The translations under genes and the position numbers were made by a program. A DNA stretch of 64,000 nucleotides from Desulfotomaculum nigrificans DSM 574 (GTDB taxonomy: Bacteria; Bacillota; Desulfotomaculia; Desulfotomaculales; Desulfotomaculaceae): positions 2,651,755 through 2,715,754 of the forward strand of contig NZ_KI912183.1 in the NCBI RefSeq assembly GCF_000189755.2. Direction: 5' to 3'. Numbering within the stretch: position 1 is the first letter of the stretch; each line of letters starts with the position of its first letter. Shown in pieces: positions 18,373 to 26,029 of the stretch. The notes under the pieces are model-generated. The model did no database searches. It was given only the letters and a program-made list of their open reading frames with translations, and was not told the origin of the DNA.

Positions 18373-19719
18373 CTATTGAATTCGTTCTAAATTTGGATTG
18401 TTGCAAGCCCTGCGGCCTACCTTAGACATGGGATACCACTGATTATTGATTTGTACCCGAACGATATCGGCGGTATAGTCACTGCTGGTGCCATGGGGCC
18501 CGCAGTTCTCAAGCAGGGAGGAACCCACCCCGTAAATATCCACCGGTACCTGCAGTTTTTCAAACCTGGTGATCTTGTCTACGTTAAAGCCGCCTGTGAC
18601 GACAATTTTAACGTCCTGACACCACCGCTGGGCCAGTTTCTGTTCCGGGCGGGTTAAATCCCAAGCAGTGTAAGCATTATCAATGGCCTTGCGTAAATTC
18701 CAGACCAGCCTGGGGTTAACGCCTAAGTCCAGTTCCTCGTTACCCAGTGGTTCAACGGAAATATCCCGCAGGCTGCCGGAGGTGTCGGTTCTTACGGCAT
18801 ATAATTTGTACCTTTTAGCCTCCTCCATTTCTCCTGCCTGATATAACTCCAAGTACTTCCGAAACATTCTTTCCATTACTTTTAATGTATCCCCAACACA
18901 ATCATTATGAAAATCAACCAGGGCAATCCGGGGAACTTCCACCGGAATGATTCTGGCAAATTGCATCATGGTTTCGGCGGTATCGCCCAGGAAGCAGGAG
19001 ATGGAGGCATGGGCAATGGTGCCCCCGCCTTTGCCGCCCCACCAGTCGCCCTGGTCATCGGTGGAAACAAAGGTGGAAGAATTTTTGCTATACTTATGGT
19101 TATAGGCCTGAACTGCCAGGGAATAGGCATAACCGTGCAACGCCTGCAATTTATAGTGAGCAAACCTGGCGGGGAAGAATAGGACATCCTTTCCTTTAGT
19201 GGCCTCCAGCACATTATAGACATTGGTGGCTACCCTGGTGGCCTCTGTCAGGGCACCCAGAATAGGAGTTTCCAGTTTGGCAAAATCCCTGTACCTGCCC
19301 CGCACCTTTAGTACCGGCTGTACTTCCAGGGGGTCATTGTGGTAGTAGACAAAGGTACCGTCCTGCACTGCTTCAACTTCTAACTGATCGTAGGTGTTAA
19401 CAAAATTACCCTGGTCGTCAAAATAACCGGTGCATTCCTCCAACAGAGCCAGGGCCTCATCTACCCCGGCCACCAGGCTAAAGGGTTTCCGCCTGGTAAA
19501 AAACTGCATTTCCACCACCAGATCACCAGTTTGGACCAAATTAGCCTCAATTTCTTTAATATCACTGACACCGTTAAAGGTATAACCTTCCCGGGCCAGG
19601 GTTTCCAGAATGGTTACGATGTTTAGAAAATAGGCGTCCGAATACCATCCCTGGCGCATTCTTTCTGCATCTATGTTAAAGACCCTTTTATCTAATCTTT
19701 TGCCCGTAAATATACTCAT
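18373..19719 (-). CDS. pncB: Nicotinate phosphoribosyltransferase
   Basis: The enzyme makes nicotinate mononucleotide from nicotinate and PRPP in NAD salvage. The 448-residue protein has the family pattern: an N-terminal NIDAERMRQGWYSDAYFLN, a phosphate-binding GGTIAHASISCFLGDT region with the conserved His near residue 237, VDFHNDCVGDTLKV, VRTDTSGSLRD, and the C-terminal VVTGGFNVDKITRFE and VPVDIYGVGSSL that position PRPP. The length and Cys/His content match the longer Firmicutes branch. It is a single gene on the minus strand. Confidence 0.9.
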   Translation of the reverse strand: MSIFTGKRLDKRVFNIDAERMRQGWYSDAYFLNIVTILETLAREGYTFNGVSDIKEIEANLVQTGDLVVEMQFFTRRKPFSLVAGVDEALALLEECTGYFDDQGNFVNTYDQLEVEAVQDGTFVYYHNDPLEVQPVLKVRGRYRDFAKLETPILGALTEATRVATNVYNVLEATKGKDVLFFPARFAHYKLQALHGYAYSLAVQAYNHKYSKNSSTFVSTDDQGDWWGGKGGGTIAHASISCFLGDTAETMMQFARIIPVEVPRIALVDFHNDCVGDTLKVMERMFRKYLELYQAGEMEEAKRYKLYAVRTDTSGSLRDISVEPLGNEELDLGVNPRLVWNLRKAIDNAYTAWDLTRPEQKLAQRWCQDVKIVVTGGFNVDKITRFEKLQVPVDIYGVGSSLLENCGPHGTSSDYTADIVRVQINNQWYPMSKVGRRACNNPNLERIQ

Positions 19720-19933
19720 ATTCCTATTCCTCCGTTTATTGTCTTTAGGCCTGGCTGTCTCTTGTAATTAAATTTATCTTAAAAGGACAAGAAGTGTCAA
19801 TTGTCAGAAAGATTTATGAAAAAAAAAGTAATTGACAGGCTCTATATTATTTTAAAATATAACATAGGGGAGTTTATGGCTATCCACTAACTTGTCACAT
19901 TTAATGTTTAACAGAAAGGATTGTTATTAAACC

Positions 19934-20419
19934 ATGTCAAAGGATAAGTTTCCCGTCACTCCGGCCATACGCATGTTACGAAAGGAAAAAGTTGAGTTTA
20001 CCCCTTACCTTTATGAATATGAAGAAAGAGGCGGCACCGCTGTATCGTCCAGGGCACTGGGGGTGGATGAACACCTGATGATCAAAACTCTGATCATGGA
20101 GGATGAAAATAAAAACCCTCTGGTGGTTCTGATGCATGGTGACCTGGAGGTGTCCACCAAAAGTTTGGCCCGGTTTTTGGGAGTTAAAAGTATTAGCCCT
20201 TGTAGTCCCGATATAGCTGCCAAGCACAGCGGGTATTTGGTGGGAGGAACATCTCCCTTTGGCACCCGGAAAACCATGCCTGTTTACATGGAGGAAACCA
20301 TCCTTGATTTACCCCAAATTTATATTAACGGAGGGAAAAGAGGATTTCTGGTAAGCATTGACCCCAGGGAATTGGTGCGGGTATTAAAGCCAACCCTGGT
20401 GAGAGTAGGCATCTCGTAA
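19934..20419 (+). CDS. ybaK: YbaK/EbsC-family aminoacyl-tRNA deacylase (Cys-tRNA(Pro) type)
   Basis: The 161-residue protein hydrolyses mischarged tRNA, typically Cys-tRNA(Pro). YbaK marks are TPAIRMLRKEKVEF at the N-terminus, VDEHLMIKTLIM (catalytic-type Lys), LMHGDLEVSTKSLAR, and the glycine loop SGYLVGGTSPFGTRK near residue 98, followed by YINGGKRGFLVSIDP. It is followed 45 bases later by a CBS-domain gene on the same strand and may be co-transcribed with it. Confidence 0.9.
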   Translation: MSKDKFPVTPAIRMLRKEKVEFTPYLYEYEERGGTAVSSRALGVDEHLMIKTLIMEDENKNPLVVLMHGDLEVSTKSLARFLGVKSISPCSPDIAAKHSGYLVGGTSPFGTRKTMPVYMEETILDLPQIYINGGKRGFLVSIDPRELVRVLKPTLVRVGIS

Positions 20420-20463
20420 CCGGGCTAACTTCTGTGTCTGTGTTTAGGGAAGGAGTTGGGTTT

Positions 20464-20877
20464 ATGAACATCGCCTTTTTTCTGTTACCCAAAAAAGATG
20501 TTGTTTACCTTTCACCTGGATGTACCATGCGCCAGGCGCTGGAGAGAATGGAATATCACCGTTACACCGCAGTGCCCCTTATTGATGAGGAAGGTAAATA
20601 TGCCGGGACCATCACTGAGGGTGATTTATTGTGGAAGATGAAAAATACACCTGGCTTAACCTTTGCGGGGACAGAAAAGATTTTACTTAGAGATGTCCCT
20701 CAAAGAATGAGTAATAGGCCGGTGCATATCGACGCCGAAATTGAAGACTTACTATCCCTGGCCATTGAGCAAAACTTTGTACCGGTGCTGGATGATAACG
20801 GGATTTTCATTGGGATCATTAGAAGAAGGGAAATTATTGAGTATTATGCTAAGCTATTGTTAAATCAAAAAAATTAA
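20464..20877 (+). CDS. CBS-domain protein
   Basis: The 137-residue protein consists of one pair of CBS motifs. The first (residues about 18-55) reads RQALERMEYHRYTAVPLIDE and AGTITEGDLLWKM; the second includes IEDLLSLAIEQNFVPVLDDN and GIIRRREIIEYY. CBS pairs bind adenosyl nucleotides and act as energy sensors; the partner is unknown. ATG 20464 is chosen over an upstream GTG at 20434 because AGGAG is 8 bases upstream and the extra N-terminal residues are not conserved-looking. It is followed by a terminator. Confidence 0.85.
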   Translation: MNIAFFLLPKKDVVYLSPGCTMRQALERMEYHRYTAVPLIDEEGKYAGTITEGDLLWKMKNTPGLTFAGTEKILLRDVPQRMSNRPVHIDAEIEDLLSLAIEQNFVPVLDDNGIFIGIIRRREIIEYYAKLLLNQKN

Positions 20878-20882
20878 CATAG

Positions 20883-20916
20883 GCCTCAGAACTGCGCTGG
20901 TTCTGAGGCTTTTTTA
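20883..20916 (+). terminator. Terminator of ybaK-CBS unit
   Basis: Perfect stem GCCTCAGAAC / GTTCTGAGGC with a 7-base loop and seven Ts. Confidence 0.9.
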
Positions 20917-21009
20917 CAATTTCCCACAGTTCTTTGATAATTATTCCGCATTCCCGCTTTATATTATAACCGTAGTCAATTTATAAACTTTACCAAGGAG
21001 GAGGAATAA

Positions 21010-21642
21010 ATGATGAAAAGCTGGAAGACCAAAGCTGTATCTACTCTTTTAGCATTGTCAGTGATGCTGCCTACTGCTGCCTTCGCGGCCGATGTGGCGA
21101 ATGGTACCGGGGAGGTGACAGTTAATCAAGGATTTGTCCACCACCAACACTTTAATCAAGAAAAACAACAAAAATTTAATGATAAACTGCTGGAGCTGGT
21201 TAGCAAGTATACACCGGAAAGCCTGACCGCATGGAAAGATGCCCTGGCTAAACAGCAGGAGTTGATGCAACAATTCAAAGACAAACACCCGGTTGATCAG
21301 CAAAGACCCACATTATCCGCTGAAACAAAAGCGAAAGTGAAAGCAATCTTTGATGATCTTAAAAACGGCAAGCTGACCCGTGAGCAAGCCCAGGAACAAC
21401 TAAAGAGTCTTGGTATTGAGTTAAAGGATAAACATAAAGATGGTTTTAAAGGCCAGTCCCAGTTGTCTGATGCAGACAAAGAAAAACTAAAACAAAAACA
21501 AAATAGCCTGATGGGTCAATTCAGAGAAGCAGTCAAAGCCAACGATGAGACTAAAATAAGGGAACTGCTGCCGCAAATGTTAGAACAACTGAAGGAAAAA
21601 AATCAAGATATGTCTAATAAGTTAGCAGAATCCAGTAAGTAA
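21010..21642 (+). CDS. Secreted helical protein of unknown function
   Basis: I do not recognise a family. The 210-residue protein begins with a clear Sec signal peptide (MMKSWKTKAVSTLLALSVML, cleavage likely after AFA). The mature part is highly charged and rich in Lys, Gln and Glu. It is predicted to be helical or coiled coil, with repeats of the type LSAETKAKVKAIFDDLKNGK and SDADKEKLKQKQNSLMGQ that recall small metal- or stress-sensing periplasmic proteins of the Spy/CpxP style, although the LTxxQ motif is not evident. The site AAGGAGGAGG is strong. It lies directly upstream of a two-component system and is separated from it by a terminator; a link in regulation is possible. Confidence 0.6.
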   Translation: MMKSWKTKAVSTLLALSVMLPTAAFAADVANGTGEVTVNQGFVHHQHFNQEKQQKFNDKLLELVSKYTPESLTAWKDALAKQQELMQQFKDKHPVDQQRPTLSAETKAKVKAIFDDLKNGKLTREQAQEQLKSLGIELKDKHKDGFKGQSQLSDADKEKLKQKQNSLMGQFREAVKANDETKIRELLPQMLEQLKEKNQDMSNKLAESSK

Positions 21643-21648
21643 CCAAAA

Positions 21649-21683
21649 CCAGACTCCCTCAATAAAGGGGGTCTGGACTTTTT
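21649..21683 (+). terminator. Terminator between the secreted protein and the response regulator
   Basis: Stem CCAGACTCCC / GGGGGTCTGG with an ACTTTTT tail, immediately after the stop codon at 21642. The response regulator therefore probably needs read-through or its own promoter. Confidence 0.75.
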
Positions 21684-21711
21684 AGTATTACACAGGCAAG
21701 GTGTGATAAAT

Positions 21712-22383
21712 TTGTTTCGTATTTTCCTGGTGGAAGATGAACTAAACTTAAGCCAGATACTAACTTCCTATTTACAAAAAGAAGGCTGGGAAGTACAACC
21801 TTTTAACGATGGAGAATCTGCCCTGCAAGCCATTGCGGAACGTCCGCACCTCTGGATTTTAGACATTATGCTACCAGATATTGATGGTTACCAGCTGCTA
21901 CGCCGCATTAAAGAGGAATCCCCGGACGTACCGGTTATATTTATATCTGCCCGAGATGCTGATATTGATCGAATTATGGGTCTGGAAATGGGCAGCGATG
22001 ACTACCTGGCTAAACCGTTCCTGCCCAGAGAACTGGTTATTCGCACCCGGAGGGTACTCGAACGAGTATATAACAAGTCTGCTGAGGCGGGAAATCCCCT
22101 AATTAATATCGGGCCTTACGTGCTGGACGAAGGTAGACGTGAAATACGTAAGGATCAGGAGATTATTGAACTAACATCAAAGGAATATGATCTGGCTCTA
22201 TACTTTGCCAAACACAAGGGCCAGGCCCTTTCTCGTGAGCAAATTATTAATTGGGTTTGGGGAGAAGACTACGTTGGTACGGATCGTTCAGTGGATGACC
22301 TGGTGCGACGCTTAAGAAAAAAGCTGCCGGACCTGCGTATTGAAACTATTTACGGATATGGTTACAGGATGATTGCCAGATGA
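21712..22383 (+). CDS. OmpR/PhoB-family response regulator
   Basis: The 223-residue protein has a receiver domain with acidic pair EDE near the start, the phosphoacceptor Asp near residue 50 in LWILDIMLPDIDGYQ, the KPF lysine at about 103, and a C-terminal winged helix ending RVRR-type LVRRLRKKLPDLRIETIYG and YGYRMI. It controls transcription when phosphorylated by the kinase encoded next. TTG 21712 is preferred, with AAGGTG seven bases upstream; GTG 21703 overlaps that site. Confidence 0.92.
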   Translation: MFRIFLVEDELNLSQILTSYLQKEGWEVQPFNDGESALQAIAERPHLWILDIMLPDIDGYQLLRRIKEESPDVPVIFISARDADIDRIMGLEMGSDDYLAKPFLPRELVIRTRRVLERVYNKSAEAGNPLINIGPYVLDEGRREIRKDQEIIELTSKEYDLALYFAKHKGQALSREQIINWVWGEDYVGTDRSVDDLVRRLRKKLPDLRIETIYGYGYRMIAR

Positions 22384-23705
22384 GAAACCTATCGCTAACT
22401 GTAAAAATATGGCTGGCCATTTCTCTGGTCAGCTTGTTATTATACCTGTTTGTATTAATTGTTACGCCTTTCTTAATCAGAAATTTCTTTACAAATAACA
22501 TGCTGGAACAACCCTCTGGACCACTAAAGAATAAGGTTGAAGAACTGGTTAATGACAGGGGTTTTCATATACGCAGTTTTATCTTGCTGGATGACGGAAC
22601 AACCTTGCCGTCAAAGGCCCGGCAGGCTTTCCAACCTTCTTTTTTTAATGAAATCAAAAGAAATGCGGAGTCCCAGCAACAATCCAATAAACTATATGAG
22701 AGCAAGAACGGGCAGACTCCTATTCGTTACGTTATAGTAAAAGACCTGGCTTACGGGCGTCCTCTGTACCAAATAATGTTTTTGAGAAAGCCGGAAGAGG
22801 ATCGCTTTGTTAGAGAGTTTTTGTTCAATATCATGTTATTTGTGGGGCTCGCTTTGGTAGTAAGCTGGTTTGTTTCCCTATTAATTGTACGTTACCTGAC
22901 CCGGCCGCTTACCATCATGGAACAACACGTGAAACGCATTGCCAACCGCAACTGGCATGAGCCCCTTGATATAAAGCGAAATGATGAAATAGGTAAACTG
23001 GCTAACTCCATCGATTCCATGCGCCAGCAGCTTATTCAGCAGGATGAAACACAGCAATCTATGTTACAAAATATTTCCCATGAATTAAAGACCCCGGTTA
23101 TGGTCATTCGCAGCTATGCCCAGGCTATACAGGACGGGGTCTATCCAAAGGGTGACTTGAACGGTAGTATTGAGGTAATTGACGAAGAAGGAGAACGGCT
23201 GGAAAAGCTCATAAAACAATTGCTTTATTTAACCCGCCTCGATTACCTGGCCACGAAAAACCAGCAGCAGGATGAAGTTCAACTGGATAAATTAATTGAA
23301 AAAACTGTTCAGCGCTTGCACCTTCAGCGTCCGGCCATAAACTTGCAGTTAAACCTGCAGCCGGTTACTGTAATGGGCGACGAAGAAACCCTGCGGGTAA
23401 TGATTGAAAACCTTTTCGATAATCACCTGCGTTATGCACGGTCACAAATTAAAATTAACCTGGCGGTAAATAGTGAGAAAACAGAAGCAGCCCTCTCTTT
23501 CTGGAATGACGGGGCACAGATAGCCCCCCAAATATTAAATGAGGTATTTAAACCTTTTCAGAAAGGGCGAGAAGGTAAATATGGTCTTGGGCTAACCATT
23601 GTGCAGCGAATCCTTAAAATGTATCATGGCGACATTGTGCTTAAAAATGAAAGGGACGGTGTATCCAGTATAGTTAAAATGCACTTAAAATTACCTGAGT
23701 TATAA
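22380..23705 (+). CDS. Sensor histidine kinase
   Basis: A 441-residue membrane kinase that overlaps the response regulator by 4 bases (ATGA), so the two are translationally coupled. Membrane helices lie at about residues 9-32 and 148-170, enclosing an extracellular sensor of roughly 115 residues. A HAMP segment follows (RPLTIMEQHVKRIANRNWHE), then the H-box NISHELKTPVMVIRSYAQ (His near 233), N-box MIENLFDNHLRYA and G-boxes FWNDGAQI and GKYGLGLTIVQRI. The signal is unknown. The secreted helical protein encoded just upstream is a candidate partner, by position only. Confidence 0.93.
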   Translation: MRNLSLTVKIWLAISLVSLLLYLFVLIVTPFLIRNFFTNNMLEQPSGPLKNKVEELVNDRGFHIRSFILLDDGTTLPSKARQAFQPSFFNEIKRNAESQQQSNKLYESKNGQTPIRYVIVKDLAYGRPLYQIMFLRKPEEDRFVREFLFNIMLFVGLALVVSWFVSLLIVRYLTRPLTIMEQHVKRIANRNWHEPLDIKRNDEIGKLANSIDSMRQQLIQQDETQQSMLQNISHELKTPVMVIRSYAQAIQDGVYPKGDLNGSIEVIDEEGERLEKLIKQLLYLTRLDYLATKNQQQDEVQLDKLIEKTVQRLHLQRPAINLQLNLQPVTVMGDEETLRVMIENLFDNHLRYARSQIKINLAVNSEKTEAALSFWNDGAQIAPQILNEVFKPFQKGREGKYGLGLTIVQRILKMYHGDIVLKNERDGVSSIVKMHLKLPEL

Positions 23706-23788
23706 GGTACTTATATTACCCTGATTAAGCTATCACCTGCCCGTGAGCTAAAAAACACGGGGTATAAATGATCGAGAATAACAGGACA

Positions 23789-23826
23789 AGGCGTTTGGGA
23801 CAACCGATTTTCTCAAACGCCTTTTA
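23789..23826 (+). terminator. Terminator of the two-component system
   Basis: Perfect stem AAGGCGTTTG / CAAACGCCTT with a 15-base loop, followed by TTTATTATC. A smaller CCCGTG/CACGGG hairpin lies about 30 bases before it. The 230 bases between the kinase and ccdA hold only these hairpins and an AT-rich stretch. Confidence 0.8.
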
Positions 23827-23935
23827 TTATCAAATGGTATTCTGCCTGTTCGATTTTCAAATAATGTCAGTTCTCTAACTGTAGGTGGCCATAATATCAA
23901 ATATAATAAATATAACAGCTAAAGAGGTGATATTA

Positions 23936-24637
23936 TTGTCCTCTATTCCGTTATACATAGCTTTTAGCGCCGGGATTGTTTCCTTTCTTTCCCCCTGTAT
24001 CCTGCCCCTGGTGCCCGGTTATATTTCCTATTTAGCCGGAGTGTCCATTACTGCACAGGGAGCGGCAGTCAATAGGGGACTGGTGGTTAGGCGGGCGGTT
24101 CTGTTTAATTTGGGTTTTATGCTGGTGTTTATCCTCATGGGGGCCACCGGTAGTTACATCGGTAAATTATTTTTAACTTATAAAACAGTGTTTTTAAAGG
24201 TTGGCGGACTGTTTATATTTATCATGGGTCTACAAATGACCGGGTTGCTTAAACTAAAGTTTCTATACCGAACCTATAAAATCAATCATAACCTGAGTAC
24301 TAACGGTCCGCTGGGGGCGTTGCTGCTGGGGGTAACCTTTGCCGCCGGTTGGACTCCCTGCGTGGGTCCGGTACTGGCATCCATCCTGATGTATGCCGGC
24401 ATGTCAGGGACAGTCACCAAGGGGGTTATCTTGCTGGGGGCCTACTCTTTAGGTCTGGCGGTTCCTTTTATGTTGGCAGCTGTTAGCATTAGCTGGACAG
24501 TTAATTACCTGCCCAGGTTTAATAAATACCTGGCTATGATTTCGGTTATCAGTGGTATTATATTAATGATTGTGGGGGCCGCTTTATTTTTAAATATCTT
24601 TCCGCGCCTCAGCGCATACTTAGCTTTCTGGGAGTGA
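23936..24637 (+). CDS. ccdA: CcdA-type thiol-disulfide transmembrane transporter
   Basis: CcdA moves reducing equivalents from cytoplasmic thioredoxin across the membrane to extracytoplasmic thioredoxin-like proteins. The 233-residue protein has six hydrophobic segments and two Cys-Pro-type motifs facing each other: FLSPCILPLVPGY near residue 18 and AAGWTPCVGPVL near residue 138, the redox pair of this family. TTG 23936 is chosen, with AGAGGTGA just upstream; an in-frame start at 23885 would add a polar extension. The ResA-like gene follows after 7 bases, a classical pairing. Confidence 0.9.
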   Translation: MSSIPLYIAFSAGIVSFLSPCILPLVPGYISYLAGVSITAQGAAVNRGLVVRRAVLFNLGFMLVFILMGATGSYIGKLFLTYKTVFLKVGGLFIFIMGLQMTGLLKLKFLYRTYKINHNLSTNGPLGALLLGVTFAAGWTPCVGPVLASILMYAGMSGTVTKGVILLGAYSLGLAVPFMLAAVSISWTVNYLPRFNKYLAMISVISGIILMIVGAALFLNIFPRLSAYLAFWE

Positions 24638-24644
24638 AAGGCTG

Positions 24645-25241
24645 ATGAAAAAAAACTGGTTATTTTGGCTGTTAATCATTGTGGTGGTGGCGGGGGTGTT
24701 TATCTATCGCAACTACCAGGAAAAACAATTGGTCAACAATGTGGCCAAGGAGAATAACCCGGTGAGCCAGACGGCAGGACAGGTTCAGCAGGATAAGGAT
24801 ACACAGAAGCAAAAAGACCAGGACTTAAAGGCCCCGGACTTCACCCTTCAAGATTTATCCGGCCAAACCGTTTCTCTGCAGGATTTTAAAGGGAAGGTGG
24901 TTCTGCTGAACTTTTGGAGTACAACCTGCCCCTATTGTAAGATCGAGATGCCCGAGCTGGATAAGACATACCAGAAGTATAAGGATCAAGGTTTGGTGGT
25001 GCTGACGGTTAATCTAACGGGACAGGAAAAAAGCGTGCAAGAAGTCCAGAACTTTATGTCCCAAAAGGGTTACCATTTTCCTGTCTTACTGGATGAGAAG
25101 TTGGACGTGGCTGACCAATACGGTATCCGCAGTATTCCCACCAGCTTTTTTATTGACCGGGAGGGAAATGTGGTCGATGCCAAAATAGGTGCCTTTGTAC
25201 CAATGGAGTTGGAACAAAAAATAAAGGGCATGTTAAAGTAG
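24645..25241 (+). CDS. Membrane-anchored thioredoxin-like protein (TlpA/ResA family)
   Basis: The 198-residue protein has an N-terminal signal anchor (residues 4-22), a Gln/Asp/Lys-rich linker and an AhpC/TSA-thioredoxin domain from about residue 64. The active site is CPYC in STTCPYCKIEMPELD near residue 94, and the cis-proline sits in IRSIPTSFF. ResA-like proteins reduce disulfides outside the cell, for example in cytochrome c maturation. Electrons should come from the CcdA encoded directly upstream. No cytochrome genes are nearby, so the target is open. Confidence 0.9.
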   Translation: MKKNWLFWLLIIVVVAGVFIYRNYQEKQLVNNVAKENNPVSQTAGQVQQDKDTQKQKDQDLKAPDFTLQDLSGQTVSLQDFKGKVVLLNFWSTTCPYCKIEMPELDKTYQKYKDQGLVVLTVNLTGQEKSVQEVQNFMSQKGYHFPVLLDEKLDVADQYGIRSIPTSFFIDREGNVVDAKIGAFVPMELEQKIKGMLK

Positions 25242-25267
25242 AAGATAAGAACTGATTTAATAGGTAC

Positions 25268-25296
25268 ACCCCATCAAAGCATAGATGGGTATTTTT
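25268..25296 (+). terminator. Terminator of ccdA-resA-like unit
   Basis: Stem CCCATC / GATGGG with an 8-base loop followed by TATTTTTG, about 28 bases after the stop codon. Confidence 0.65.
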
Positions 25297-25343
25297 GTTG
25301 GCAACTGCAAAAACTACAGGTAAATCTCTTGTGAGGTGATCCT

Positions 25344-25727
25344 GTGTTTGACTATACGGTAAGCACCAGTAAAGATTTTGAAACTGCTGTGGCTGATTTG
25401 GAGAACGCTCTCAAGGAGCGAAAGTTTGGGGTGCTGTGGAAGCTTGATATGAAAGAAAAGCTGGCGGAAAAGGGAGTGGATTTTGCCGGTCAGTTTAAAA
25501 TTCTGGAAGTTTGCAACCCCCAGAAAGCTAAACAGGCCCTGGAGTCAAATATCAAAGTAGGCTATTTCCTACCCTGTAAAGTGGTAGTCTATGTGGAAGA
25601 TGGCCAGACCAAAATGGGCACCGTACGACCATCTAACATGATGAATATGATTGAAGGCGGTGTACCGGAGAATCTGGCGGCAGAAGTGGATGAAATATTA
25701 ACCGGTGCTTTAAACGCTGCCAAGTAA
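25344..25727 (+). CDS. DUF302-domain protein
   Basis: The 127-residue cytoplasmic protein matches the DUF302 pattern: YTVSTSKDFETAVADLENAL, then FKILEVCNPQKAKQALES, VGYFLPCKVVVYVEDGQTK and a closing PSNMMNMI. The family has no proven function and is often found beside metal, redox or sulfur genes. Two cysteines (in EVCNP and LPCKV) are typical of the family. It starts with GTG at 25344 behind GAGGTGAT. It lies between the CcdA/ResA pair and the copper operon. Confidence 0.86.
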   Translation: MFDYTVSTSKDFETAVADLENALKERKFGVLWKLDMKEKLAEKGVDFAGQFKILEVCNPQKAKQALESNIKVGYFLPCKVVVYVEDGQTKMGTVRPSNMMNMIEGGVPENLAAEVDEILTGALNAAK

Positions 25728-25744
25728 GGTAGACTGGCGTTTAA

Positions 25745-25785
25745 AACGGGCTAAGACCTGCCGGAAAAGCAGGTCTTAGCCCGTT
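25745..25785. terminator. Strong bidirectional terminator between DUF302 gene and copZ
   Basis: Perfect 17-bp stem starting AACGGGCTAAGACC and ending GGTCTTAGCCCGTT, with a 7-base loop. It lies between the convergent genes ending at 25727 and 25804. Confidence 0.88.
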
Positions 25786-25803
25786 ATCACTTCAGGTGAA
25801 TTT

Positions 25804-25998
25804 TTAGCCTACCACTTCATAACCGGCTTCCTCAATGGCTTTAGCCACTTGGGCCCGATCGGCGGAACCGTTAACCACAACTTCCTTTTTGTCTAAATTA
25901 ACCTGCACGCTTTCTACACCGGCAACGGCTTTAACAGCCTTTTCTACAGCCATTTTACAATGGTTGCAGCTCATACCTTCCACTTTAAGTACAGTCAT
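25804..25998 (-). CDS. copZ: Copper chaperone CopZ
   Basis: The 64-residue HMA-domain protein carries the Cu(I) site GMSCNHCK at residues 8-15. CopZ binds Cu(I) in the cytoplasm and delivers it to CopA or to the CsoR repressor. ATG 25998 with AGGAGGTGA upstream is chosen; the longer GTG start would lie inside that site. It is the last gene of the csoR-copA-copZ operon on the minus strand. Confidence 0.93.
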   Translation of the reverse strand: MTVLKVEGMSCNHCKMAVEKAVKAVAGVESVQVNLDKKEVVVNGSADRAQVAKAIEEAGYEVVG

Positions 25999-26029
25999 GC
26001 TGGTCACCTCCTTTCCGGATGTCCCAATA

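Noticed and set aside
23741..23826. Possible riboswitch in the hairpin-rich region before ccdA
   Set aside because: The two hairpins look like a terminator and a small stem; I could not match any riboswitch consensus, and the terminator precedes a separate unit.
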